From Mycolicibacterium iranicum (GTDB taxonomy: Bacteria; Actinomycetota; Actinomycetes; Mycobacteriales; Mycobacteriaceae): a stretch of 64,000 nt of DNA. The notes under the pieces are model-generated. The model was not told where the DNA came from. It made no database searches and saw only the letters and a program-made list of their open reading frames with translations. The translations under genes and the position numbers were made by a program. Each line of letters opens with the position of its first letter. Position 1 is the first letter of the stretch. The DNA is taken from NCBI RefSeq assembly GCF_001650495.1, contig NZ_LWCS01000032.1, forward strand, positions 124,001-188,000. Reading direction: 5' to 3'. Shown here in pieces: positions 49,481 to 57,946 of the stretch.

Positions 49481-50676
49481 CGGCTCGGAAGCATCAGTCG
49501 GCGTTTAGCCAAGATATTGCGCATCATCTCCGAGCTGCCGCCGGACACCGTGTAGGCCCGCGACCACAGCCAGCACTGGCGCAGACGTTGCTTTGCCTCG
49601 TGAACAGTCGGATCAGCGGCCTCGGTACACACCATTGCACCGAGCTCGGTTCCGTAGGCCGAAACCCGGTGATACGTCTCGGCGAAGCTCAGCTTGGCGA
49701 TCGACCCATCGCCCACCTCATCGGCTCCGACCGTCATACGCTCAACGTGATCGTCGATGAACGCTTTCGCCACTTCGACCTCGACCGCCATCTCGCTGAC
49801 TGCCTGGCGAATATCCTCGTGCTCGAGAGCGGGCTTTCCACCGAGTGTGGCATTGCGGGCTACGGTCACGAGGTCGTCGATCAACAACTCCAGCAGGATC
49901 ACGTTGCCGCCGATGCCGAATCGTTCGAACTCAAGGCCGGCCATGATGATCGACCAGCCTTGGCCCTCCTCACCGATCAAGCCGTCTGCGGAAATCGACA
50001 CGGAGTCAAGGAAGACCTCGTTGACCTCGATCGCCTCGTTGATCGTCCGAATCGGACGCACCTCGACGCCCTCGGCCGATAACGGCACGACGAACGCTGA
50101 CAGTCCGTGGTGCCGCGTCGAGGTCGGGTCGGTGCGCACCAGAGCAAGACCCATGTCGGCCCAGTGTCCGTCGGTAATCCAGGTTTTCTGCCCGTCGAGC
50201 ACCCAGTTCCCGTCGTCACCACGGACACCTCGGCACCGGACCGCAGCGATGTCGCTGCCGGCGTTCGGTTCGCTGAGCAACTGGCACCACACATGCTCAC
50301 TGCGCCTGATCGGCGGGAGCAAGGCGGCCTTCTGTTCCTCCGAACCGAAATGCAGCAGTACATGCGCGGCCAGGTTGACCTGGTCGACGGGACGCGGCGC
50401 GCGAGCGCGTAGCAGTTCCTCGCTGACGATGCGATCGTGGAGAGGATGAAAGTCGGCCCTTCCGCCGTACTCGACGGGCCAGTCCGCACCGACGAATCCG
50501 GCCTCGAACAACCCGGCAAACCAGGTTCGCAGTGCGGCCTCCTGCTCGGCGTTCTCAGGCGCCCGGCGTCCTTCACGCGCAGCAAAGGGTGGCGCATGAT
50601 CGGCGATGTGTGCGCGTAGCCGTTCCCTGAATCCGTGCAGCTGCGCATCGCTGGGGCGTGGACCTCCGTGGCTCAC
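49477..50676 (-). CDS. Acyl-CoA dehydrogenase, full-length FadE chain of a pair
   Basis: A 399-residue dehydrogenase starting at GTG 50676, inside the stop of the upstream chain. Longer starts run through that gene and are rejected. The FAD region is WCQLLSEPNAGSDIAAVRCRGVRGDDGNWVLDGQKTWITDGHWADMGLALVRTDP. The end AYTVSGGSSEMMRNILAKRRLMLPSR lacks the classical Glu. With the shorter chain at 50673 it has the layout of actinobacterial alpha2beta2 FadE enzymes such as those of cholesterol side-chain breakdown. Confidence 0.9.
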   Translation of the reverse strand: MSHGGPRPSDAQLHGFRERLRAHIADHAPPFAAREGRRAPENAEQEAALRTWFAGLFEAGFVGADWPVEYGGRADFHPLHDRIVSEELLRARAPRPVDQVNLAAHVLLHFGSEEQKAALLPPIRRSEHVWCQLLSEPNAGSDIAAVRCRGVRGDDGNWVLDGQKTWITDGHWADMGLALVRTDPTSTRHHGLSAFVVPLSAEGVEVRPIRTINEAIEVNEVFLDSVSISADGLIGEEGQGWSIIMAGLEFERFGIGGNVILLELLIDDLVTVARNATLGGKPALEHEDIRQAVSEMAVEVEVAKAFIDDHVERMTVGADEVGDGSIAKLSFAETYHRVSAYGTELGAMVCTEAADPTVHEAKQRLRQCWLWSRAYTVSGGSSEMMRNILAKRRLMLPSR

Positions 50677-51656
50677 CAGCCGACCTGCTTCGCGTACGCG
50701 GTACGGCTCATGCGTGCACTGCCGAGCAAATGGCTGTTTGTGAAAGCACGCCGCATCTCGTGATGCAGCGGGTATTCCCAGGTGAAACCGATTCCGCCGG
50801 ACAACTGCATGCACTCGTCGATGGCGCGCGTAGCTTGGGCCGTAACGAAAGCGTGTGCCGCAGCTGATAACTCGACAGCCGAGCTCGACACCTCCGTGGT
50901 GGCCAATGCTCGGGCAGCCTTCATGGTCACCGCCCGCGCCTTTGCCTCCAAAACCAGCAGCTCGACCAGGCGGTGCTGAACGGCCTGGAAGCTGGCGATC
51001 GGCGCACCGAATGCGATCCTGTCCTTCAGATAGGCGACCAATCGCTCGAAGGTTGCCGACAGGGCGCCAAGCGAATCAGCGCTGATCAGCACCCGGGCAA
51101 CGGCCAACAACTGATCAGAGCGCGGGCTCTCCCCGATAAGCAGACCCTCCATGCCTGCCAGCTCGACTCGCCACGCCGGCCTGCTCACTTCGAGCAGCTC
51201 CTCATCACGACATCTGAAGGTTGCCTCGGTGAGCTCAAAAATCCGAACTCCGTTGCCCCCCACCGTAATCAGAAGACGAAGCGTATCGGCGTTCGTCACT
51301 CGCACGGTGCCACCCGAAAGCGCCAATCCAGCGCGCAAGTTCCCGTCCAGGACCGAGGGCAGCCATCGATCGCGAACCTCGGCGGGCGCCGATGCCAGAG
51401 CCGCGGCGGCCAGCGTTGTGCCGAACCAGCCCGACCGGTCACCGGCCCGCCCGAGCTCCTCGGCTATCACCACGGTCTCTACGGGCAGCCAGCCGGCTCC
51501 GCCCAAAGATTCGTCGACAAGCAACCCAGTCCAATCCATCCGCGCGAGATCCTCGACAGAATCCTTGTCACCGCGCTCGGAGAGGAATTCGCGTGCCGAA
51601 GACCTCAACAGCTCAAGGTCGATGTTCGCCTCATCGACCGCACTGTCAGGGGCCAC
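50673..51656 (-). CDS. Acyl-CoA dehydrogenase, short FadE chain of a pair
   Basis: A 327-residue chain with a reduced N-terminal domain. The conserved part is VAYLKDRIAFGAPIASFQAVQHRLVELLVLEAKAR and ECMQLSGGIGFTWEYPLHHEMRRAFTNSHLLGS. The middle domain is short and poor in the usual FAD-contact motifs, as in the non-catalytic chains of heteromeric FadE enzymes. It overlaps the full-length chain by four bases. It starts six bases after the amidohydrolase stop. Confidence 0.88.
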   Translation of the reverse strand: MAPDSAVDEANIDLELLRSSAREFLSERGDKDSVEDLARMDWTGLLVDESLGGAGWLPVETVVIAEELGRAGDRSGWFGTTLAAAALASAPAEVRDRWLPSVLDGNLRAGLALSGGTVRVTNADTLRLLITVGGNGVRIFELTEATFRCRDEELLEVSRPAWRVELAGMEGLLIGESPRSDQLLAVARVLISADSLGALSATFERLVAYLKDRIAFGAPIASFQAVQHRLVELLVLEAKARAVTMKAARALATTEVSSSAVELSAAAHAFVTAQATRAIDECMQLSGGIGFTWEYPLHHEMRRAFTNSHLLGSARMSRTAYAKQVGW

Positions 51657-51662
51657 TGAGCG

Positions 51663-52859
51663 CTAGCCTCGGCGCAACAACTGATCGGCGTTGTCGACCA
51701 TGATGCGTTTCTTGGCCGCATCGTCGAGCGGATCGAGCAGCTTGACAAAGTCAGCCGGCTCGGCCAGGCCCTCGGCATGGGGGTAATCCGACCCCATCAG
51801 CAGACATTCGTCGTAACCGAGTCGACCCACGATCTCCGGGATGTCGTCTTCCGGGTAGGGCACGACGCCGACGTGCCTGCGGAAGATCTCGGATGGCTTC
51901 TCCGTGAGTTTGCCACCGATCCACGGACCGTTGCGTCCCATCCCGCGGCTCTTGTCCATGTGAATGACAAACTGCGGCACCCACTCTGCGCCGTGCTCGG
52001 CCACCAGCACCTTCAGATCGGGAAACCGACCGAAAAGGTTGTCGAAGACGAGCGCCGACAGGGTGTCCTCGATGGGGCGCTGTCCATAGATGTTCATCCA
52101 CTGCCACGCCGACATGTGCCAGGCGGCGGGATCGGGGTTGTGCCCCCACGCCGGCGAGATCGCGTTGAAGTACCAGAACGGCTGGATGTGAAAGACCAGG
52201 ATGCAGCCGGCTTCCTGTAGCCGCGCATAGATCGGGTCGAAGTACGGGTCGCCTGGTGATCGACCATGGGCCGGCCCGGTGGGCAACAGCACCATCTTCG
52301 CTCCCTGCTCGATGATGGCTTCGGTCTCGGCGATCGAGGACGGCAGGTCGCGCAACGACAGCAGAGCCGTCGCGTACAGCTTGTCCTGGTAGTTGAAACC
52401 CCACGTCTCATCGAACCAGCGGTTGAACGAGCGCAAGTTGGCGTATAGGGCCTCGGTGTCATCAACGTAGTGCTCAGCGGCGAGGGCCATGCCTGCGGGG
52501 AAGATGATCGCGCGCTCCACGTTCTGTTCGGCCATGACCTTCAACCGAGGCTCGCGTTCCAGCCACTCCGGCTGCATGGGCTGTGGCTCATACGTTTCGT
52601 CGGGGTTCCCCGAACCCATCTGCTTGAGCATTTCCTTGAGCGAACCTGGACGGTAGGCCAGGTCGAAGCCGAGGCCGGCCTCACTGTTGAAGGTGGCAAC
52701 GCGATGCCCGGCGAGGATCACCTCTTTGCCGTCGGCTGCCCGCACCGGCGCAATCGCCCTGTCGTGGAAAGCCTTGGGCAGATAACGGGTGAACGCGTCC
52801 CGCGTCTCGTAGCAATGGGTGTCGCAGTCAAAGATCCCGTAGTCGAGTTTGGTCGTCAC
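51663..52859 (-). CDS. Amidohydrolase-2 family protein
   Basis: A 398-residue TIM-barrel protein starting at GTG 52859 with GGAAGGA upstream. The first motif is IFDCDTHCYETRDAF (DxDTH), then LVFHIQPFWYFN, VLVAEHGAEWVPQ and MGSDYPHAEGLAEPADF, the positions where His and Asp shape the active site. The Trp/Tyr-rich middle (FWYFNAISPAWGHNPDPAAWHMSAWQWMN) suggests an aromatic-lined pocket. It is the first gene of the six-gene minus-strand run and has a perfect operator copy 18 bp upstream. Confidence 0.87.
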   Translation of the reverse strand: MTTKLDYGIFDCDTHCYETRDAFTRYLPKAFHDRAIAPVRAADGKEVILAGHRVATFNSEAGLGFDLAYRPGSLKEMLKQMGSGNPDETYEPQPMQPEWLEREPRLKVMAEQNVERAIIFPAGMALAAEHYVDDTEALYANLRSFNRWFDETWGFNYQDKLYATALLSLRDLPSSIAETEAIIEQGAKMVLLPTGPAHGRSPGDPYFDPIYARLQEAGCILVFHIQPFWYFNAISPAWGHNPDPAAWHMSAWQWMNIYGQRPIEDTLSALVFDNLFGRFPDLKVLVAEHGAEWVPQFVIHMDKSRGMGRNGPWIGGKLTEKPSEIFRRHVGVVPYPEDDIPEIVGRLGYDECLLMGSDYPHAEGLAEPADFVKLLDPLDDAAKKRIMVDNADQLLRRG

Positions 52860-52877
52860 CGCGCTGATCCTTCCGGT

Positions 52878-52893
52878 GAGAATGATTATTCTC
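52878..52893. promoter_or_regulatory. GAGAA-N6-TTCTC operator in a divergent promoter
   Basis: GAGAATGATTATTCTC has perfect arms. It is followed by TCTGAATTCAGA (52892-52903), a perfect 12-bp palindrome that overlaps it by two bases. TACTAT at 52909 is a possible -10 for the plus-strand genes. The site lies between the amidohydrolase run and the dehydrogenase run. Confidence 0.7.
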
Positions 52894-53002
52894 TGAATTC
52901 AGAAAACATACTATCGTGTTTCGCGAATGCCTATCCCGAGTCGGGCAGGCTTTCGTTTTCGCCAGCGCGCAACGTGCCGGCGCACCCGCATTCGAGGGAG
53001 AT

Positions 53003-54148
53003 ATGACGCCAGCGCCGGCACAAGCTGCAACTGAACTGGATTCGGTCAGGACGGCTGTTCGTGAGTTCCTTGCCCGGGCGTCCCCTAGCTCAACGGTGCG
53101 CGCCCTGATGGACACCGAGCGGGGATACGACGACACGGTATGGCGGCAGATGGCCAACGAACTCGGACTGCACGGGATCGCCGTCCCCGAGCGGTGGGGC
53201 GGCGCCGGCGCAGGAATGCCCGAGCTGGCTGTCGTCTTCGAGGAGATGGGCGCGGCACTGCTGTGCTCTCCGTTCCTGGCTAGCGTGGGTTTGGCGCTGC
53301 AGGCCCTGGTGAACAGCAATGACGAGTCCGCCGTCGAAGAGTTCGCGCCTGCACTGCTCGACGGCAGCAGCGTCGGAACTCTCGTGCTCAACGGAGCCCT
53401 CGATGCGTGGGATCCCAGCGCTGTCACTATCGGTGCGTCTCGAAGCGGCGCTGACTACCGGCTCGACGGCAGCGCTCCTATGGTGCTTGACGGCCACACC
53501 GCAGACCTCATTCTCGTCGCCGCAATCACGGCTAACGGCATCTCGCTGTTTGCCGTCGATGCGACGGCCCCCGGACTCGAGCGCGAGCCGCTTCGAACCT
53601 TGGACCGGACGCGAAAGGTCGCGCGGTTACGCTTCGACCACGTGCCGGCCCGGCTGATCGGCGCCGACGGCGAGGCCGCGGCGGGACTTGCTCGCACCGC
53701 CGATCTGGCGTTGGTGGCGCTGGTCGCCGAACAGGTAGGTGCGGCACGACGTTGCCTCGACACCGCGGTGGCCTACGCCAAAGAGCGGATCCAGTTCGGC
53801 CGCGCCATCGGCAGCTTCCAGGCGATCAAGCACCGGTGCGCAGACATGCTGGTGCTCGTAGAAGGCGCGCGATCTGCGGTATTCCATGCCTCCAATGCAA
53901 CTGACGATCGTGACCGTGCGCTCGCTGCGTCGGTGGCCAAGGTTGCGTGCTCAGAAGCCTTGCTCCACGTTGCGCTGGACAGCATGCGGATCCACGGGGG
54001 CATCGGCTTCACCTGGGAACACGACGCGCACCTCTACGTGCGGCGCGCGAAGTCCACGGAGCTGATGTTCGGCAGCCCCGATCACCATCTCGCGAGGCTG
54101 GCCAATCTCGTCGCGTCCTCGCACGACCAGCCGGAAGGATCATCGTGA
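53003..54148 (+). CDS. Acyl-CoA dehydrogenase, short-type FadE chain
   Basis: A 381-residue chain starting at ATG 53003 after GAGGGAG. Conserved parts are IAVPERWGGAGAGMPELAVVFEEMGAAL, AVAYAKERIQFGRAIGSFQAIKHRCADMLVLVEGAR and RIHGGIGFTWEHDAHLYVRRAKSTELMFG. As in the 18015 and 50673 chains there is no Y-E-G-T motif. It may pair with one of the full-length chains in the island, none of which is adjacent. It is coupled by GTGA to the LLM gene. Confidence 0.88.
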   Translation: MTPAPAQAATELDSVRTAVREFLARASPSSTVRALMDTERGYDDTVWRQMANELGLHGIAVPERWGGAGAGMPELAVVFEEMGAALLCSPFLASVGLALQALVNSNDESAVEEFAPALLDGSSVGTLVLNGALDAWDPSAVTIGASRSGADYRLDGSAPMVLDGHTADLILVAAITANGISLFAVDATAPGLEREPLRTLDRTRKVARLRFDHVPARLIGADGEAAAGLARTADLALVALVAEQVGAARRCLDTAVAYAKERIQFGRAIGSFQAIKHRCADMLVLVEGARSAVFHASNATDDRDRALAASVAKVACSEALLHVALDSMRIHGGIGFTWEHDAHLYVRRAKSTELMFGSPDHHLARLANLVASSHDQPEGSS

Positions 54149-55050
54149 CCCTGTCGTTTTCCCTCGAGCTTCCCACTCACCGAGTGGAGGACCCCGCGGA
54201 GTTCGTCACCGCAGGCGCTATCGCGGAGATCGCGCAAGCGGCCGAGTCCGCCGGCTTTTCCGCGGTGCATGTCACCGACCACCCAGCGCCTGATACGAAG
54301 TGGCTCGATCACGGTGGACATCACGCGCTGGACCCGTTCGTGGCGCTTTCGTTCGCCGCTGCGGCGACCACGACGGTGAAATTGCTCACCAATGTTTACA
54401 TCGCGGCCTACCGCAATCCCTTCCTGGGTGCGAAGTCCATCCAGAGCCTGCAGGTACTTTCGGACGGTCGGTTGATCATCGGCACCGCCGCGGGCTATCT
54501 GAAGCCCGAGTTCCGCTCACTGGGAGTCGATTTCGATAACCGCGGGGCGTTGCTCGACGAGGCCCTCGACGTACTGGGCCTGGCACTTTCCGGTGAAGAT
54601 GTCACCTATGAGGGTTCCGCCTTCCAGACCCGCGGGGTACGTCTTCGACCGGTACCGGACGCGTTGCCCCCGATCTGGATCGGCGGCAACAGCAAGCGCG
54701 CTGTGCGGCGCGCCGTGTCACGGGGCCAGGGCTGGGCTCCGTTCAACACCTTCGGCTACGCGACAGCCTCACGAACCGCCGAGATCTCGAGCCTCGAAGA
54801 ACTGGAATCGGCAATAACCTGGGCCAGGTCGTACGCCTCCGAGATCGGCCGGACCGAACCGCTCGACATCTGCTTTTCAGCCGGAAACATGTTGCATGAC
54901 AGCAAATCCGCCGACGAGCGGCATGGCGTCATCGACCGCCTCGTCTCCGCGGGGGTGACGTGGCTACCCATTGCACCCGAAGGACGCGATCGCCGCGAGG
55001 TCATCGAGCGTGCACAGGCGTTCGGCAAGGAATTCATCACCTCCCCCTAG
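54145..55050 (+). CDS. LLM-class F420-dependent oxidoreductase
   Basis: A 301-residue protein starting at GTG 54145 inside the previous stop. The motifs AESAGFSAVHVTDHPAPD, LSFAAAATTTVKLLTNVYIAAYRNPFLGAKSIQSLQVLSDGRLIIG and PPIWIGGNSKRAVRRAV are those of F420-dependent mycobacterial LLM enzymes. It could reduce an enone or oxidise a hydroxyl. Its coupling to a FadE chain suggests it acts on a CoA ester or its direct product. Confidence 0.9.
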   Translation: MTLSFSLELPTHRVEDPAEFVTAGAIAEIAQAAESAGFSAVHVTDHPAPDTKWLDHGGHHALDPFVALSFAAAATTTVKLLTNVYIAAYRNPFLGAKSIQSLQVLSDGRLIIGTAAGYLKPEFRSLGVDFDNRGALLDEALDVLGLALSGEDVTYEGSAFQTRGVRLRPVPDALPPIWIGGNSKRAVRRAVSRGQGWAPFNTFGYATASRTAEISSLEELESAITWARSYASEIGRTEPLDICFSAGNMLHDSKSADERHGVIDRLVSAGVTWLPIAPEGRDRREVIERAQAFGKEFITSP

Positions 55051-55057
55051 TCCAGTC

Positions 55058-55498
55058 TCATGGCGCCATGAGACTGGCCTCGGCGAAGGCATCCACGCTG
55101 ATCCGGCGGGACGCGAAGAGCCACCGCTCCCCCGCCGGCGTCAGCACGTCACGGTAGCGACCCCAGTGATCCAGCCCGATGTCGGTGTAGACCGCGAAGT
55201 AACTGCTCGCCTCTACCCGTTCTGAGGACACGGTGATGAACCGAACGCTTGAGACATGGTGGCGAACAAAGGTGGGCGCGGGCCGCGCGGCTTCTCGCGG
55301 CCCGCTCATCGCCGCCGCGAGGCCGGACGCGATCGCATCGGGACCGGTAAGCGTCTGCTGGCCACCGGTGAACTGCAGGACACCCTCAGCGCCGAAGCAC
55401 GCTGCTAAGGCCTTGAGATCAAACCCATCGGTCGCGGCGGTGTAGTCGGCCAACGTCTGGCGCACCGATTCGCGCACGACCAATTCCCATGTCTGCAT
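55058..55498 (-). CDS. SnoaL-like protein
   Basis: A 146-residue NTF2-fold protein starting at ATG 55498 with AGAGGAG upstream. Visible are QTLADYTAATDGFDLKALAACFGAEGVLQFTGGQ and VRHHVSSVRF, SSYFAVYTDIGLDHWGRYRDVLTPAGERWLFASRRI. The HH pair and the C-terminal strand order fit the bile-acid 7-alpha-dehydratase-like SnoaL_4 group. It is the only minus-strand gene of this segment, between the LLM and isochorismatase-like genes, and ends eight bases from the LLM stop. Confidence 0.82.
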   Translation of the reverse strand: MQTWELVVRESVRQTLADYTAATDGFDLKALAACFGAEGVLQFTGGQQTLTGPDAIASGLAAAMSGPREAARPAPTFVRHHVSSVRFITVSSERVEASSYFAVYTDIGLDHWGRYRDVLTPAGERWLFASRRISVDAFAEASLMAP

Positions 55499-55547
55499 AC
55501 CGGCTCCTCTGGAATTCCCGCTCGGACACACGATAACGTTTGTTCTC

Positions 55548-56183
55548 ATGCCAGCACCGCGCCTTGCTGAACTCCTCGACCCCGCCACGACCGCCTTGGT
55601 CACACAGGAGTGCCAGGGTGGCGTGATCGGCCCGCAGGCCGGCCTACCGATGCTCGCCGACGAGGCGCGTCGGGAAGCAATTCCCAACATCGCCACACTG
55701 CTCGCCGCGGCGAGGGCGGCAGGAGTCACCGTGGTGCACTGCTTGATCCAGCGCCGAGCAGACGGACGCGGCTCCAACACGAACGCGAGGCTGTTCGCTG
55801 CCGGGAAGTCGTTCACCGCCGACCTGACCCCGGGCGGCCCCGGCGCCTCCCTCCTCCCCGAATTCACACCACAAGCAAGCGATCTGGTGTTGACACGAAT
55901 CCACGGGCTGGGACCGATGACTGGAACCGATCTCGATTCAGTCTTGCGCAACCTCGACATCAAAACCATTGTCGGTGTTGGCGTTTCGGTGAATGTTGCC
56001 ATCACGAACTTCGTCATGGACGCAGTGAACCGCGGGTACCAGTTCGTCCTGCCCCGCGATGCCGTCGCCGGAGTACCCCGCGAGTACGCCGATGCGGTCA
56101 TCGACAACACCCTGTCGCTGCTGGCAACTGTGACCACCACCAGCGCCGTCGCCGACGCCTGGACCCGATCAACGTCGCCGTGA
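55548..56183 (+). CDS. Isochorismatase-fold protein without the catalytic Cys
   Basis: A 211-residue protein of the isochorismatase/cysteine hydrolase fold. The N-terminal strand is TALVTQECQGGVIGPQAG, where active members have an Asp in a VIDMQ motif. The site of the nucleophilic Cys reads GVGVSVNVAITNFVMDAVNRGYQFVL, with Ala. Two of three catalytic residues are therefore changed. Relatives of this type are frequent in mycobacteria. It may be a binding protein or use other residues. GATAACG lies just upstream and the leader is short. Confidence 0.82.
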   Translation: MPAPRLAELLDPATTALVTQECQGGVIGPQAGLPMLADEARREAIPNIATLLAAARAAGVTVVHCLIQRRADGRGSNTNARLFAAGKSFTADLTPGGPGASLLPEFTPQASDLVLTRIHGLGPMTGTDLDSVLRNLDIKTIVGVGVSVNVAITNFVMDAVNRGYQFVLPRDAVAGVPREYADAVIDNTLSLLATVTTTSAVADAWTRSTSP

Positions 56184-56274
56184 CCCGATATGGAGCTTGC
56201 ACGCGTCAGGTGATAACGTCATTTCCACAAAACGTAAATGCTGATATTCGCTGCTCCGAGGAGGAATCAGCCCC

Positions 56275-57465
56275 ATGACTCGCCGTCTTCCGTACCCGGT
56301 CTTCGACATTGACAACCATATGTACGAAACGAAAGACGCTTTGCTGAAGTACCTGCCAAAGCAACACAGAGGCAAGGTGGGCTATGTCGAGGTGAACGGC
56401 CGGCCCAAACTGGTCGTCAAAGACCACATCAGCCACATGATTCCGAACCCCACGTTCGAACGTGTGGCGCGACCCGGCAGCGCCGAGGACTACTTCCTCG
56501 GTAACAATCCCGAGGGCTTGAACTTTCGGGAGTTCATCGGCGAAGCGATGGACATCATCCCGGCCTACCAGTCGCCTGCGCCCCGGCTGGAGCTGATGGA
56601 CGAGTTGGGCATCGACCAGTGCGTGATGTACCCGACGCTCGCCAGCCTCATCGAAGAGCGCACAACCGACGATGTGGTGTTGACCCACGCCATCATCCAC
56701 GCCCTCAACGAGTGGATGCACGAACACTGGACGTTCAACTACGAGGACCGCATCTTCGCGACGCCGGTCATCTGTCTGCCCCTGGTTGACGAAGCAATCA
56801 AGGAATTCCACTGGGCCCTCGAGCGAGGCATGAAGACATTCCTCGTCCGCCCCGCTCCGGTGCCGAGTCGGTTCGGTGGCTCCCGTTCCATGGGGCTCCC
56901 CGAGTTCGATCCGTTCTGGGCTGAGGTGGTCAAGGCCGACATCCCCGTCACGTTCCACGCTTCCGACAGCGGCTACCAGAAGCACTTGATGGAGTGGGAG
57001 GGCGGCGACGAGTATTTGTCCTTCAAGCCGAGCGCGCTGCGTGAGGTCGTCATGGGCTTCCGCGCGATGGAAGACACACTGGCCGCTCTGATCTGCCACG
57101 GCGCGCTTTCGCGGTTCCCTGATCTGCGGGTCCTCGTGGTGGAGAACGGCAGTGGTTGGGTGAGAAACCTGCTTCGCCAGTTGGACAAGGCCTACCGGGT
57201 CATGCCCAAGGAATTCGACGAGCACCCCGTCGAGGTCTTCAAGCGAAATGTCTACATCCACCCGTTCTTGGAAGACGACGTCAAATCCATCGTCGACATC
57301 ATGGGCGAAGACCACGTCATGTTCGGATCGGACTTCCCCCACCCTGAAGGCATCGGCGACCCGTTGAGCTTCGTGGATCGCCTTGACGGGATCTCTGAGG
57401 AAGCCAAGGCGAAGATCATGGGCGGCAACGCGATCGAACAGTTGCGGCTGAAGGTCAAGGTATGA
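56275..57465 (+). CDS. Amidohydrolase-2 family protein
   Basis: A 396-residue TIM-barrel protein with GAGGAGG upstream. Its first motif is VFDIDNHMYETKDALLKYLPK, then RPAPVPSRFGGSRSMGLPEFDPFW, VTFHASDSGYQKHLMEWEGG and FGSDFPHPEGIGDP. It is the close paralogue of the 38608 protein (same DNHMYET, RPAPVP and SDSGYE/QK segments). It overlaps the MaoC-like gene by ATGA, so the pair probably acts in sequence: hydration or dehydration of an acyl-CoA and a metal-dependent cleavage. Confidence 0.88.
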   Translation: MTRRLPYPVFDIDNHMYETKDALLKYLPKQHRGKVGYVEVNGRPKLVVKDHISHMIPNPTFERVARPGSAEDYFLGNNPEGLNFREFIGEAMDIIPAYQSPAPRLELMDELGIDQCVMYPTLASLIEERTTDDVVLTHAIIHALNEWMHEHWTFNYEDRIFATPVICLPLVDEAIKEFHWALERGMKTFLVRPAPVPSRFGGSRSMGLPEFDPFWAEVVKADIPVTFHASDSGYQKHLMEWEGGDEYLSFKPSALREVVMGFRAMEDTLAALICHGALSRFPDLRVLVVENGSGWVRNLLRQLDKAYRVMPKEFDEHPVEVFKRNVYIHPFLEDDVKSIVDIMGEDHVMFGSDFPHPEGIGDPLSFVDRLDGISEEAKAKIMGGNAIEQLRLKVKV

Positions 57466-57938
57466 CGCAGGCGCCTCCTGGGCCGACGCATTACGACGGT
57501 GTCGCCGGCTTCGAGTCCCGTGTCGGCGAACATCTCGGCTACAGCGGGTGGCGGCAGGTCACGCAGAAGGAAGTTGACCTGTTCGCCGAAGCCACGGGCG
57601 ATCATCAGTGGATCCACGTCGATCCTGAGCGCGCCGCCTCGGGCCCCTATGGCGGGACCATCGCCCATGGTTACCTGACCTTGTCATTGGTGCCCGTCCT
57701 GGTGCAGCAGATCTACAAGGTCGACGGTCTGTCGATGCAGGTCAACTACGGCGTGGACAAACTGAGGTTCCCCGCACCCGTGCCCGTTGGCTCGCGGATT
57801 CGCGCGGGTGCCGAGCTCATCAAGGTGGACCGCAATGGCAAGGGTGGTCGCGCGACCGTTCGGGTCACGGTCGAAGTCGAGGGGTCCGACCGTCCGGCCT
57901 GTGTGGTCGACACCATCGCGGCCATGGTGGACGGCTGA
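57462..57938 (+). CDS. MaoC-like (R)-enoyl-CoA hydratase
   Basis: A 158-residue single hotdog protein. The catalytic segment DLFAEATGDHQWIHVDPERAASGPYGGTIAHGYLTLSL contains the Asp/His of R-specific hydratases, and RFPAPVPVGSRIRAGAEL is the usual end of the core. It resembles the NodN/MaoC-type dehydratases of mycobacteria. With no crotonase in the window keeping its glutamates, this enzyme is a good candidate for the real enoyl-CoA hydration step of the island. Confidence 0.92.
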   Translation: MTQAPPGPTHYDGVAGFESRVGEHLGYSGWRQVTQKEVDLFAEATGDHQWIHVDPERAASGPYGGTIAHGYLTLSLVPVLVQQIYKVDGLSMQVNYGVDKLRFPAPVPVGSRIRAGAELIKVDRNGKGGRATVRVTVEVEGSDRPACVVDTIAAMVDG

Positions 57939-57946
57939 CCGGAACG

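Noticed and set aside
24235..56230. Shared GATAACG/GATAATGACG-type words before genes at 24206, 55548 and 56275
   Set aside because: They may be -10-like boxes, but spacing and neighbours vary too much to call a common site.
13919..56235. KstR or KstR2 operators in the promoter gaps
   Set aside because: I looked for the paired AAC/GTT and CAAG/CTTG arms and saw none; the recurring repeat is GAGAA-N6-TTCTC.
56206..57342. A 378-codon minus-strand frame opposite an amidohydrolase gene
   Set aside because: Antisense shadow rich in His/Asp/Val, as expected opposite this coding strand.
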